The notes: generated by a model from the sequence alone, not told the origin. 64,000 nucleotides of DNA from Neurospora tetraspora (GCF_033439725.1 NW_026944383.1:248001-312000), one strand, 5' to 3'. Counted from the stretch's first letter, positions 1 through 12,528 are shown. Numbers and translations: made by a program.

Positions 1-1190
1 GGGCACTTCAAGAAATCTCCTTGTAGCAGCTCACGCTTCTCAAACTGTGCGAGGACGGTCGTTTTAAGGTTTCTAAGTTCCCGCCAGTCCAGCCGCGAGC
101 TTAAAGTTGAGCCCGGGACCTGGTGGGAGCTGTTGTCGATGCCGGTCCTTTCACCAGCAGGAGACATGGGATTTGGATGGTGATACCCCCCTCTACAGCG
201 CTGTAGACATACACCTAGCCCTTGTCAAGATTGGGCACTCTCGGCGGCTGATGTGAGGCTCGACGGAAGCCTGTCCCGAAGAAATTGTTGGTTTTCCCCC
301 GAAAAGCATGGCATTGAAGGCATCCGCAGTTTCAAGCAAAGCCCAACGACCCGTCCCGTTCCGGAATTCCGCTTGAGGTGAGTAGGTAAGCTGTAAGTAA
401 CAGTTTGTACCTGACGTGGGGATCTTGGTCTCATCACGCCGCCGCCGAGACGACAAGACTGCGTTTAATAAAGGCGCAGAAGATCTCCTCCGAGACCCTC
501 CTGAGTGATGCAAGAACGGTGATCGACGTTGACGTTTTCCACTTGCTTCGAAACATCTGCCCATCTGCCCCTCCAGTCCCGCAAAAGTTTCCCCAGGAGT
601 CACAGAATGTTACCATGTTGTACTCACTCGCTAAACTCTTGGACAGCCTACGTGGGGGTCATCGGTGTCTCGATGATCGGACGAAGTCCTTGCTGACGCT
701 GTGGGATTTGTTAGCTCTATAAAATCCTCTCTCAATCCAACCTCAACTTGACAAGAGGATGGGCCGTTGGCTCGTTGCCTCCATCCGGAGCCCCGCGGCG
801 GTCACACTCTGATCCGGCATGTTGTTCCAGGTTGTTGTCAGCAACTGTGGCTGGTGAAGAAGTGAGACTGAAATCCTACAATCACAGAAGACGCTGGAAC
901 CTGCTATTCTCACTCACTGTTTCAGCTCTTTACGTACCCCGCTTCAAACGAAGTCAGTCGGCTAGTCGCACAGCGTGGGGAAGGGACGGCCAGCCAGTTG
1001 GAGAGTCGGCTGGTAACGGTTCAGGCAAGTGCGCGGGGATGTTTATCGGGCGCTCTATCGAACGATAACGAAGAGAGGCTTGTTTGCCCGTAGACGGAAG
1101 GTGCATAACGCTGGGCTGTTGGAGAAGCCGTAACTGCACTGGAGAGATCGGATTCGTCTCGTCTTATTTTGCTAAGTGGCCTCAAATCAG
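1..1190. other. intergenic, upstream of DPP III
   Basis: No coding region can be supported here. The short open frames on both strands lack family motifs and overlap one another without a consistent splice pattern. Composition is ordinary, close to 50% GC, with no repeat or AT-rich segment. The right part is presumably the promoter and 5' leader of the dipeptidyl peptidase gene. Confidence 0.5.
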
Positions 1191-3961
1191 ATGCGTTTCT
1201 CTCAACCCCTCAGATCATCTCAAACTTTGAGTCTGAGATTATCGTCGATTTTGGCCCAGCCAGCCCGACGTGCATCTGCCTTTCCTAGGAATAGACTCAA
1301 CACCATCGCTCCAAGCTACGGTAGCTGTAGTCCTCACCTGTGCCTGAATCGCAACTTCAGTCTCAGTCTCAGTCTCCGCAGTGCCCTCACCATGAACGCC
1401 CAAGAACTCTCGCAGTACCTGGCCGATGCCCCGCCTTCGGTCGTCAGGCTTGAGGTCGAGAAGCACTTTGACGCCCTGACGGACAAGCAGAAGCGCTATG
1501 CTCACTTTATCAGCAAGTAAGTGCAGGTAGCTCCAATTACACACTACATGTAGCTATGATGTGGACTCCTGGAAGTTGATGTGTTTATAGACCCCCTTTC
1601 CCACCCTCTTGGACCCCTACACCCTCCACATCATCATCGTCACCCGCCCTGTCTCGCTAACACCAGTCCACCTAAACTTAGAGCTTCGTTTGCTGGTAAC
1701 CGCATTGTGCTGCGCCAGGTCTCCCCCGAGTCCGAGTTCATCTATGATTTCATCATTGCTCTGCACAAGGCCTCTGGGGGCGACTGGAAGGCTCTGGCCG
1801 AGAAGGCCGGCGTTGATGAGGCCGGCTTGAACGCCTTTCTCCAGTATGCTGCCCAGTTCCTCGGCAACAGCGGAAACTATAAGAGCTTTGGTGACTCCAA
1901 GTTCATCCCCCGCTGCGATGAGAAGGTCTTTGCTTCCCTGGCTTCCACTTCTCCCGAGGCTGAGAAGCATTACAAGGCCACCAACGGTGCTATCTTCTCG
2001 ACCGACAAGCCCGGCCTTCTGCACCTTGGCTTCACGGACGAAGGTCACCTGACCACTTACTACCCTGACTCTCCTGATATCACCAAGGATGAGATCGACG
2101 CTGTTGCCAAGTGGATGCAGAAGACCGGCTTGCTCCCTGAGAACACCAGGTTGCGCAAGACCAAGGACGGTGTATTTGAGCTTCTGATTGCCTCTGCCGT
2201 TACTTCCATCCCCAGCGAGGGTGGTGATATTGGCAAGGATACCGAGTACAAGATTACTGAGGGCCCTCTTGAGGGCAAGACCATTAAGTTGGTCTATGGC
2301 GACTATGCGGCCGAGATGAAGGCCATCACCGAGTATTCCAAGAAGGCGGCTGAGAACGCCGAGAATGAGACTCAACAAAAGATGCATACCGCTTATGCCA
2401 AGTCCTTCGAGGAGGGTTCTCTTGAGGCCTTCAAGGACTCCCAGAGATACTGGATCCGCGACCAAGGTCCCATGGTGGAGTGCAACATCGGCTTCATCGA
2501 GACCTACCGCGACCCGGCTGGTGTTCGTGGCGAGTGGGAGGGTTTCGCTGCAGTTGTTAACCAGGAAAGGACACATGCTTTCGGTGAGCTGGTTAGGTCT
2601 GCGCCTAGCTTGATTCCTCTGTTGCCGTGGTCCAAGGAATTCGAGAAGGACAAGTTCCTCTCCCCTGATTTCACCTCTCTCGAGGTTTTGACCTTCTGCG
2701 GTATGTAATACACGACGAGAGGGAGCACCGTTATACACTGGAGCACTAACAATTGGAACAGGATCTGGTATCCCTGCTGGTATCAACATGTATGTGTACT
2801 CGGGAAATTTCTGGTCCCAATGTGGTACTAACATGCTTGTAGCCCCAACTATGACGATATCAGGCAACAAGAAGGCTTCAAGAACGTCAGTTTGGGTAAG
2901 TTCTGGGTTCTACCTTGATTGTGACACCCGCATCGTCTGACCAAATTCCAGGTAACGTCTTGAGCGCCAAGGCTCCTGATGAGAAGATTCCCTTCATTGC
3001 CGATAGTGATCTCGAGATTTACAAGAAGTATCGTGACGCCGCCTTTGAGGTCCAGGTCGGACTCCATGAGCTTACTGGTATGGTGCCATCTGTCCCTTCA
3101 CCGCTGAGAGTTGACGACTGACAGAGAGTTAGGTCACGGCTGTGGAAAGCTTCTGCAGGAGACTTCCCCTGGAGAGTACAACTTCGACCACACTAACCCA
3201 CCCATTAGCCCCGTGACCGGCAAGCCCGTGACGACCTGGTACAAGCCCGGTCAGACATGGGGTTCCGTATTCGGTGGCCTTGCTGGCGCTTACGAAGAAT
3301 GCCGTGCTGAGCTTGTTGCGATGCACTTGAGCTGCGAGTTCCAGGCTCTCAAGATCTTCGGCTTCGGTGACGGAACTACTGATATGGATGGCGAGGCTGG
3401 TGATGTTCTATATGCATCCTACCTTAGCATGGCACGGGCTGGTCTCACTTCGGTCGAGTTCTGGGATCCCAAGAGCCAGAAGTGGGGACAGCCCCATTGC
3501 CAGGCTCGCTTTGCCATTCTCAAGTCTTTCCTTGAGGCTGAGGATGACTTCTGCAAGCTTGAGTATGAGAAGGAGGATCTATCTGATCTGACGATCAAGC
3601 TTGATCGCTCCAAGATCCTGACCAGCGGTAGAAAGGGTATGTCTGATCCCGTTGGATGTGAAATAATGGACGGTGTTGGCTAACTATTAGCGCAGCTGTC
3701 GGAGATTTCCTCCAGAAGATCCACATCTACAAGTCGACCGCTGATGTCGAGAACGGTACCAAGTTCTTCACCGATATGTCCGGCGTCGGCTTGGAATACT
3801 GGGGAACCAAGGTCCGGGACGTCGTCCTGAAGAACAAGCAGCCCAGAAAGGTGTTCGTCCAGGCTAACACTTATCTGGATGAGGCTACTGGCAAGGTCAC
3901 CCTCAAGCACTACGATGCCACCCTCGAGGGTATCATCCAGAGCTGGGCGGATAGGGAGTAG
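1191..3961 (+). CDS. dipeptidyl peptidase III (zinc metallopeptidase M49)
   Basis: Cytosolic zinc exopeptidase that removes dipeptides from the N-terminus of short peptides. Exons read as 1191 (or 1392)-1516, 1682-2700, 2762-2789, 2843-2895, 2952-3077, 3133-3636 and 3696-3961; all junctions are GT-AG and keep frame. From the ATG at 1392 the protein is 706 aa, the usual M49 length. The zinc motif HEXXGH is HELTGH at about residues 447-452 and is itself split by the fifth intron (3078-3132). The second motif, EECRAE at about 505-510, supplies the third zinc ligand (second Glu). Both catalytic motifs are intact. An in-frame ATG at 1191 adds 67 residues rich in Arg and Ser with no acidic residues, like a mitochondrial presequence; either start, or both, may be used. 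The gene converges on the DUF3074 gene with about 200 bp between stops. Confidence 0.93.
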
Positions 3962-4170
3962 CTGCATGGCTTTGTGGATAGGATCAAGGCTCTGTTGTGA
4001 TTGAGCAAATGCAAATGGAGTCATTGACAAGGAATCAAAATTAAATTGTAAGCCACCCAGCCTGGTATGTTCATTGGAATTTCTATTGCAAACAAGTCAT
4101 CTCGTATGCCTTGACATCGCTCACTTGACAAGCCTCTACATACAGCTGAAAGAACTGGAAATGCCACCCT

Positions 4171-5394
4171 TCACGCTACCAATCCCCCCTTCTTTTCCCT
4201 CTCCTTCGCAACCCATCCCAGAAACAGTGTCACGTCCTTGGCTATCTGCCCCGGTACCGCCATGGTCTGCACCCATCCAGGAAGCGAGCCTCGAGCGTCC
4301 GATGCCGTGGCCATGATCCATTCAATCTGTGCCTGGCCGTCATTCTCTGTTGTTGGTAACTTCCTAATCCGCTCGACACTGACATACGACCCTTGTACAG
4401 TATCCTTTCGAAACGGGTCTTCTTTCGCCGCAGTACTGGTAGTAAGGTTCTCAACGTCCGACACCGGGATATTGATGACCAGAATCTCATCGCAGTCCTC
4501 AGACCTGCCCCCATCACCGGCAGTAGAAGCAGTAGCACTTCCACCACCCGAAGGAAGTAGCGAACAAGTAACCTGCAACACTGTAAACGCCCGATCCTTG
4601 AGTAACGGCTTAACCCCAATCTTGTGCCTCGCCTCCACCACCTTCATCGTAAAGCTTCCATACCTATCCCCATGCTCATCATCAACTTGTAGGCCAGCAA
4701 CATCGTAGTCCCGCAACACCCTTGTCCCCACAATACTCGGCGTGAACGCCTCCTCGCACTCAACGTGCTTGTCCTTGAAGCAGGTGACGAACTCGCCCCA
4801 GCTGGCTGACCCGTCCCCGGGAACGTTCGAGTCGCGGTGCACGCTGCGCCGGCAGGCCCACGTCTCGGAATCGTCCGTATTGCTGGTTGCCATGCCGGCC
4901 GAGCGCTCGATGGCGCGCAGCTCGGGGGCGGAGAGAGTGCGTTCGTAGAGAGAGACTACTGTGTTGCCGTTGTCCTCTACCTTTGATGACTTTGTTTTCA
5001 AGGGTTTCCATTCGCTTCGCGCGGTGCCAAGGTCGGCAGTAGGCTGAGGTCTGTTGGAAGGTTTAGGCGCCACGGAATCGATGAAGGGGACTGACTCCCT
5101 CAAGAGGGCAGTCAGAAAGGGGATCAACTCTTGCTGGGGAGTGCCTTGGGGTGGAAGATGAGCAGTTGATATGCCCCGTAGACGAAGGAAGGGAGCGCCT
5201 AGTTCGGCGGCGGTCACCATGACCGGAGCGGCCGCGGCGCCGGAGCCGGAGCCGGAGCCAGGACTGATAAGGTTGGTGTGTGAATCCGGCTCTCGTGAGT
5301 TTCTGGCGTCCATCTCTTCGGATGGAACTAACACCTTGGAACGGTAGGCGGGGCCGCCGGTTTCGAAGGGGTAGGGGAAGCCTGCGATTGACAT
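4171..5394 (-). CDS. DUF3074 (START-like fold) domain protein
   Basis: Single-exon gene of 407 aa. The N-terminal 120 residues are variable and include a Gly/Ser/Ala-rich stretch. The segment from about residue 130 to the end resembles the fungal DUF3074 family, with the landmark WACRRSVH near residue 185 and a C-terminal part ending in WVQTMAVPGQIAKDVTLFLGW. DUF3074 is predicted to be a START-like helix-grip fold that could bind a hydrophobic ligand; no substrate is known for it and I infer none. There is no signal peptide or membrane helix. The start is the first ATG of a frame open to the stop, and no intron is needed. It is convergent with DPP III. The family call rests on recognition of the conserved block only. 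Confidence 0.75.
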   Translation of the reverse strand: MSIAGFPYPFETGGPAYRSKVLVPSEEMDARNSREPDSHTNLISPGSGSGSGAAAAPVMVTAAELGAPFLRLRGISTAHLPPQGTPQQELIPFLTALLRESVPFIDSVAPKPSNRPQPTADLGTARSEWKPLKTKSSKVEDNGNTVVSLYERTLSAPELRAIERSAGMATSNTDDSETWACRRSVHRDSNVPGDGSASWGEFVTCFKDKHVECEEAFTPSIVGTRVLRDYDVAGLQVDDEHGDRYGSFTMKVVEARHKIGVKPLLKDRAFTVLQVTCSLLPSGGGSATASTAGDGGRSEDCDEILVINIPVSDVENLTTSTAAKEDPFRKDTVQGSYVSVERIRKLPTTENDGQAQIEWIMATASDARGSLPGWVQTMAVPGQIAKDVTLFLGWVAKEREKKGGLVA

Positions 5395-6406
5395 TGTTGA
5401 TGGGGGTTCTTCATGAAGTTGTAGAGGTGGTTTGGTTGGTAGGTAGGTGATTTGTGATTGAAGTGCTTACAAGTATCTTCTTTCCCTTCTGGACGGGATG
5501 GGATGGCTGGGCTGTGATACTTATACCTTTGCTACTTCCCCAGTCTTGGCACGGTTGGTGGGTAGAGTCGGGTTGGGTACGGGTACCGGAACGAGAGGCG
5601 AGGCAAGGGCAACGGGAAACCGGGGCCGTGCCGCAGCGCCGAAGTAACGTGGTCCAAGTCCGGGAATAAATCGGCAGAGGTTGCTGCTGCCTGTCTGCTC
5701 AGCCCGGACACGTGCCGGACTATAATCCACTATAATTGTGTGCGATAACCACTCCGTTGGTCAAACTGTGTGCAACTGTTGGGTAGTTGGTGAAGCTCAG
5801 CCTGGTTGCCTGGCTGCTTGTTGATCATGAACCGCTGATCATTAGCTGTTCGAGCAGTTACTGTTTCCCAAGCCACACTTACTGTGACAATGTTCCTTCC
5901 TTCTGGATTGTTTCCGGGTTCCTTCCAGGTTCAGTTGCAGCAAGCAGTGCCGATACTTAGGCAGTAGGGAAGTTCGAGTGTGAATTGCTTCACTTGACTC
6001 GTCGACTTGTATGGGTATCGTATCGTACCTATGTAAGAATGACGAGTGTCCAAATAATATTTAGTCTTCAGGGGTGAGAAAGAGCCGACTTAACCGATCA
6101 AAAAGGTTGACAGGTTTAACAGCAATGAACTTGGAAGATGGGAATGTAACGAAGCAAGTGACTACTTGGATAAAGGTCTCGATGATTGGAGTTTTGTCGA
6201 CCCAAGAAAGAATACCTTGCCTCCTTGCGTTGTACTCGAGTGTTTCTGCTTGATTGGCGAGACACAGCCAACACGAAACAGACGCTCATATTATTGGTGT
6301 TCCCGAAACAGGTGGTTACCATTGCGTCATTCTTCCATATATCTTCTACACAGTACGGGCGTGGACTAGTGATATTAATCGTTCTTTCCATTAGCGTTTG
6401 TACCTA
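5395..6406. other. intergenic, between DUF3074 gene and LTR element
   Basis: No gene supported. It holds the promoter side of the DUF3074 gene and about 1 kb of unique-looking sequence reaching the target-site duplication of the retrotransposon. Base composition stays near normal up to the LTR, so RIP does not seem to have spread left. Confidence 0.5.
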
Positions 6407-6411
6407 CCTTC
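6407..6411. repeat. target-site duplication CCTTC (left copy)
   Basis: CCTTC directly precedes the left LTR and is repeated exactly at 12529-12533 directly after the right LTR. Five-base duplications are typical of Ty1-copia integration. Its perfect preservation shows that the two LTRs belong to one insertion event. Confidence 0.9.
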
Positions 6412-6607
6412 TGTCAGTTTGGAGGGTTAAATCCAGCCAGTAAAAAGAGGGCTCTGAATAAGGACTAGCCTCCTAACTACCAGAATTTGGCTGTAGACCT
6501 CCCTAATACTCTGGGAGCCCCCAACTCTGGTTCTACAGCACTCTTATACACACACATAGATCAATACAGAAATTTACCCACTTTTGACTCAACTATGCAT
6601 TCTGACA
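6412..6607 (+). repeat. left LTR of copia element
   Basis: 196 bp, begins TGTCAG and ends CTGACA, the short inverted ends usual for LTRs. It aligns without gaps to 12333-12528 with about 23 differences, 22 of them transitions. GC content is near normal, in contrast with the interior. Confidence 0.93.
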
Positions 6608-9600
6608 ATTAATAGTTTGATTTGTAATATTTGCGTTTTACGCTAATATTTATAGAAATACGAGTATTTACGTACCAATACCTTTCGAATTATTTTAATA
6701 ATGATTAAATTAATAAAGTAACTATGTTCCTATTAAAGGAATCCTCCCCTAAAATTAACCGTCTTTACTTCGATAAGCTTTTGGAATTTTATAATTAGAG
6801 CAATAAGTTACTTAGCTACGTTAAAGGTTTCGATTTTATTAATTTTGTATTAGGGTTAGAGCCCGCCGTTTAGAAGCCTCTACTTATTCATATTAATAAT
6901 TACGCTACTAAAATTATAGCCTTCCGCTATATTAAAAAAATTTGGGAAGTCTTTAATAAGTTTAAAATTAGTACTATTATTTACGTACCCCCGGCTCCGG
7001 CCTTAGCCCCGGTAATTATAAATATAAATGAGAAAACTAAAGCCCCGGAAGCGCCCTAAATCCTCGAAAGCGTAAAGACGACTAACCGAACCTTAAATTA
7101 GTAGACCGATAACGCTACGATTAAATTAATAGATTTTACCGCCTTTAATTTATAGAAATATAAATATAATTATATTAATTAATCCTATAATACGAAAGTT
7201 TATAAGTCCTTTAAAATTAATAATATTAATATTCGAAAATGGATATAAGAATTTATATTCTCTTCTTATAAAATTAATAATTTTTTATCCTTCCTATTTA
7301 TAACCGAATAGTATGTTAATATTAAAGATAATTATAATTATTAAAAGGAAAATACTTAAACCCAAGTTTGCTAGAAGTATTATAATTATTTTAAATTATT
7401 ATTAAGCGAACCTAATAAGAGGGATAAGGGGATAAGTAAGTAGATAAATAGTTAGGACATTATAATAATTAATGTAATTTATTATAAAGTTTTAAAAGTT
7501 ACTATAGTTAATACTTAGTTTAAAGATTTTTTAAATTATTTATAGTTAATTAAACCTATTTAAATATTTAATATTTTTAAATATTTTAGTAAGAAAATTA
7601 CAGCTAATACTTTTAATTTTCATTTAATATCCGGGAATTTCTATTATAAAGGATTGAATGAACGACTTCCTATTAGTACTAATAAGACTAAGGGCTATAG
7701 GGGAGTATTCGGTATAAGTTTAACTTTTAATAGTTTATAGGATAATAGTATTAAGGACGAAGACGTGTAATTTAATAAGATTTAAAATTATTATAAGAAG
7801 AAGCGCGAAACTACAGTTATAAATACTTTATTAATATCCCTAATTATTTGTTATAAAGCGTATTAATAGAGTCTCTACTTAATTAAATACTACTAGTATT
7901 TATTCCCTATTAAAGTAATTAATCTTAGATCAAAGCTTATTAAGAAAGTTCAAAATAGAGTTAAAAAGAACTTTTGTAATAATTTAAAATCAAAAAGAGA
8001 AATTAACCGCTTTGAGTAGGAGATTAAGTAGAATAGTAATAGTAATAAAAATAATTAATTTTCTAGCGAAAGTATTTAGGAAATAATAATTAATTATAAA
8101 ATGGTTATTTACTAAATAACTCTCTAAGTAGGAGAAGGAGATTTAAAACCGTACTTTTTTAAGAATAGCGTTCTCTTCGATTTTAGTAGCTCCTTTTATA
8201 TTTTTAACGAAATTACTTATTTTATTAATTTTCGTTACGCTCTTTATAATAACAATCTTTAGGTTAGAGACTCCCGTATTCTTATTAAAAGATATAAGGA
8301 TATAAATATTATAATTTAAGGATATAAAGGGCTTAAAAAACTTCGTCTCTATAATATAGCCTTTTATTCTAATTTTATAATTAACTTCGTTTTTCTTTAC
8401 CTCCTTTATAAGAAAGGTTTCTATTAGAACTAATAATTATTTAATAATTATTTTCGAAACCTAAATCGCTCTTTCTTTTACCGTTTTACGACGTAATATT
8501 ATTAAACGGTCCTCGAAGACTTCTCTCCTTTTTTTTTAGAAGTGCTTTTTTTATACAATATAATTAATTTAATTTTTTTAACAGCTATAAGTATTATAAG
8601 AAAGAGGCTATTGTTTAGTATTACCGCTTTAATTATTACAATCTTTAAAAATTCGACTACTTTATTAACATTATCAATACCCGTCTTAAAGGTCCTTCTA
8701 CTATATATTATAATATATATATTTTATTAAAAATTAAATAATAAATTAATTATAAACCCTGCGATTATAGTAATAACCTAAGAGAGAAATTAATTATAAA
8801 TTTTCTTAATTATATAAAGAATCGTTAAAAATATTCTAACATTATCTTTATTATTTATAAATATACCAGGTATATTTAAAATTACGATATAATAGATTAT
8901 AAAACTACTATTATTGCCTCCTTCTTTAACGACTTCTTTATAATATTAAATATTCAGTATAATATCTAACTAAAGGTTATCGAATATAATAATAAAATTA
9001 GCGGGTCCTATACAGTAAAAGAATTCTTCGCTTTTAGAAGTATAATTATTAAACCCTTTACTTTATATATTTAAATATAGAATAGTAGCGTAGAATGTTT
9101 AGGAAGTATAATTAAAGAAAAGTTTAGAGCGATAATATAAAATTCTTATTTCGTTAAAGATTTATAGTTAGAAATTATTTTTATAATAATCTACTTTATT
9201 AATCGGTCCCCTAGATTCTTCTATAATTAAAGATTCCTATACGAGCGTTTTTATACTTTTATTACCAAATGAGACGGATTCAATATATTAATTCTATATA
9301 AATTAAATATTATATACTTCCGTATTTATAGTTATAAAGTATATACTATAATTATAGCTACTTAAAAAAAAAAAAAAGGCGCTAGAAAATAAACCCTAAA
9401 ATCTAAATCGGTTACTTAATTAGTTACGCTACTTCTTTAATCTATTGTATTTAGAACCCTATTAATAATTCGATTATTAATACCCGTAGCGTATTATTTA
9501 ACGAAGATACGCTCTATTCTAAGGAGGTATTAATCGAAGCGTAATCCCTAAAGATTTTCTCAAACGAATTTACTATATCATTCTAAAAATATAATTAGAC

Positions 9601-11446
9601 GGCTCTAGTATTAAAAATCCCTAATTTCATCGGTAGCCAAATCGATTTTAAAAATATTTAAACGTACGATATACCCGGCTCCCTTCTAAAGTTTAACTAA
9701 ACTTATTAAAAAGGAGAAATTGACTATATATTTTTAAAGCCTCCGCTAAAGAATTCGAATATCCTCATAGAAAGGATATTTCTTAATTTTATTTTTAATA
9801 ATAGAAATCCTACTCTTTTAAATACGCCGCTACTAAACCGACTGCTATTTGCCTCTTTCTTCGCTGGCTTCTATTTTAACCCCCATATTAAAAACGAGAT
9901 TTATAAAAGCATTGAACTTTAAAAGGCCGCCTTTAATACTAGTAGATTTATTAATTTATAGTAGTATACTATAGTAAACCTATTACGAAAGTAGAATTAT
10001 AGTAATTTATTTACAATAATAAAATTATTACTAAAGGGGAATTTAAATCCTTAGTCCGTACAAATAAGGTTTAATCTATTTATAAATACTGGTTTCCCCT
10101 AGTGTTTAAAAATTACAAATATCTTAATTACTATATCCTTAGCAACCTCTTTAAATAAATAGAATAAACTTATTTTAATAATTATAAAGAAATAAGGTTT
10201 TAGTTAGAGGTTGATAAGGACGAATTATATACTCGAAATAAATAAATCCTTAATTATATATAGGTATATATATATAAATTCTTTGAAAATAATAAATTTA
10301 ATAAAATTAAAGCCCGCTTCATTATCTATAGAAATTAATAAATAAAAAAGGTAGGGTAGAAAATATACGCTTCTACTTTCGTTAGCCACTCTTTCTATAC
10401 TCTTATTATTATAGCCGCCTAATTTAATTTCGAATTTATTTAATACGATGCCGTTAATACCTTCGTTAATATTTATATAGATAAAGATATTTATATATAT
10501 ATACTTTTAGGTTATAAGATTTCAAAGAAGGTTCTTAAAGTATTTAAGGCTTTATATAATTTACAACGTTCCCTATTCTTTTAGTAACAAAAATTTATAA
10601 ATACTTTTAAAATAATAGATTTTAAATTAGTTTTTAAAGAATTATATATTTTTGTTAATGACGGCGTCTTTATTTTCTATTACGCCGATAATATACTTTT
10701 TACGTATTACCCTAATAAGGCTATTACTATATAGGAATATATAAATAACTTTAATTAATAATAATATATAATTAGAGGAAACGAATTATAAGAATTTTTA
10801 AATATTAAAGTTATTCGAAACAATTAAGTAAGAAAGATTTAGTTATTTTAATATTTGTATTTATAGAAGATCTATTATTTTATAAGTATTAAATATATTA
10901 CTTTAACCCTTATATTTAACGTCGAATTAATTCCCTTTTAAGGTAAAACTTTCCCTTATTTAATATATATATATTAAGTTAAAGTAGGTTTAATATTGTA
11001 CGCTGTTATTATCATATATTTAAATATTATTTTCATTACTAATTGTCTTTTTAAATATAATTATAATCCTAATTTAGGTTATTATAAAGCTATAAATGAA
11101 GTACTTTACTACTTCTATACTATCGCTAATATAGTACTTTACTATAGAAGTAATAAAGTATTCCGAATTGATATAAATTCGTTATTTATAAATAATTCTA
11201 CAAATTGTAAGAGCTCTTAAGGATTTATAATATAATTCTTTAGAAGGCTAATATATTATTAGGGTACTACTAAATAAATAATTATAACTACTTCTATAAC
11301 TAAAATAAAATTTATTATATTTACTAATATAATTAAAGAAACCCTCTTTACAATAAGACTTATTATTAATTTTATAGTAAGGTTAATTAATCCTATCCTT
11401 ACCCTAAATTGTAATAATTAATAAATTATTAGAATTTTAATTTTAA

Positions 11447-11973
11447 GAGAAACTCTGTCTATACGGCTATATTTCTCTATCTATACCGTACCCCACCCGC
11501 ACCGATTAATTAAAAGTGTCGTATTCCCTCCTCCCCACTTTTTTTTAGCGCATTCGCATTCCCTGCATTCCCAATAGGGCATTTATAACTCCTAATAGCA
11601 TATTCGCAACCCCAACAGGGCATTCCGACCGTATATAGAGTATTCCATACCCGACAAGGCATTTCTTCTTTGAAAGCGATTGAAATAACAGAAAAAATTG
11701 ATATGCAATAGAAATTGATATGCGACAGCGACTACAATTAATTTGCGACATAAATGATATGCGAATGTTGTATTGGAGGCTGCGAATGTTCTATTTGGTG
11801 GTGTGAATGCTTTGTTGGGAATGCGAATGCGCTGTTCGAAGCCCTGTCGGAAATGCGAATGTGCTGGAATTTGAAGCGGGGTCAACGCGGCTATAGGGTT
11901 GGGGTTAGAAGTGAGGGAAAGAAGTAGGGTACGGTATAGATAGAGAAATATGGCCGTACAGATAGAGTTTCTC
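11447..11973. mobile_element. foldback / MITE-like element nested in the copia element
   Basis: A 527-bp insertion bounded by 47-bp terminal inverted repeats at 11447-11493 and 11927-11973, which differ at only three positions. The outer sequence begins GAGAAACTCT. A TA lies one base outside each end (11444-11445 and 11975-11976) and may be the target duplication, as for Tc1/mariner-derived MITEs, but this is uncertain. The interior is clearly less AT-rich than the surrounding RIP-mutated DNA. It carries several short GCATTC/GCATTCGCA units in the left half and the complementary GAATGC/TGCGAATG units in the right half, so much of the element could fold on itself. It has no credible transposase frame, so it would be non-autonomous. 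Confidence 0.8.
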
Positions 11974-12332
11974 ATAAAAATTATGAAGTTGGTAATAAAG
12001 TTTAAATACGTAGATATTTATAAATATTGGGTAAAATAAGAGGTATTTGTTAAAAGGATAAAAATTAAATATTTAAAAACGGTTAAAATACTTATAAACA
12101 GTTTAACAAAAGTACTAGACTTTTAGAAGTATATAGCGTTTATAAAGTTAATAGGGATAGAATTAGTAAAGAATATGGAGTCGAAAAGATAAGAGAATAT
12201 AATAGTATATATTAAAATAGATAAAATTAATAAGGAGATAAACCTTAGAATAGTTATATAATATTATAAATAGGGTTATTTCTGGACAATTTTGGGCAAT
12301 TTTATCTTTATAAAATTTTAATTAGGAAGATA

Positions 12333-12528
12333 TATTAGTTTGGAGGGTTAAATCTAGCTAGTAAGAAGAGGGCTTTGAATGGGGATTAGCCTCCTAACCA
12401 CCAGAATCTGGCTACAAACCTCCCTAATACTTTGGGAGCCCCCAACTCTGGTTCTACAGCACTCTTCTACATATACATAGATCAATGCAGAAATTTACCC
12501 ACTTTTGACTTGACCGTGCATTCTGACA
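12333..12528 (+). repeat. right LTR of copia element
   Basis: 196 bp, aligned gap-free to the left LTR. The terminal TG has become TA, consistent with a RIP-type transition, while the CTGACA end is preserved. The exact CCTTC target duplication follows at 12529-12533. Confidence 0.93.

Larger units (their letters stand above)
6412..12528 (+). mobile_element. RIP-degraded Ty1-copia LTR retrotransposon (fossil)
   Basis: Structurally complete but dead element of 6117 bp: two 196-bp LTRs with TGTCA...TGACA ends, a 5-bp target duplication and an AT-saturated interior. The interior carries no intact reading frame; stops are present by the dozen in every frame, so it is broken very many times. Weak traces of copia-type reverse transcriptase can be read at about 10440-10900 and of RNase H at about 11000-11400 on the + strand. 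That order, with RT/RNase H last, fits Ty1-copia; gag, protease and integrase would lie to the left but are not recognisable by eye. The pattern of extreme TpA richness with loss of C/G is that of RIP. A separate inverted-repeat element is inserted at 11447-11973. LTR divergence is about 12% and almost all transitions, so it cannot serve as a clock. Confidence 0.92.

Noticed and set aside
1617-2870. 417-codon open frame antisense to DPP III
   Set aside because: It mirrors codon bias of the sense exon, which carries clear M49 motifs; the antisense protein has none.
8542-11220. Short open frames inside the AT-rich block
   Set aside because: Chance frames in RIP-mutated retrotransposon DNA; not genes.
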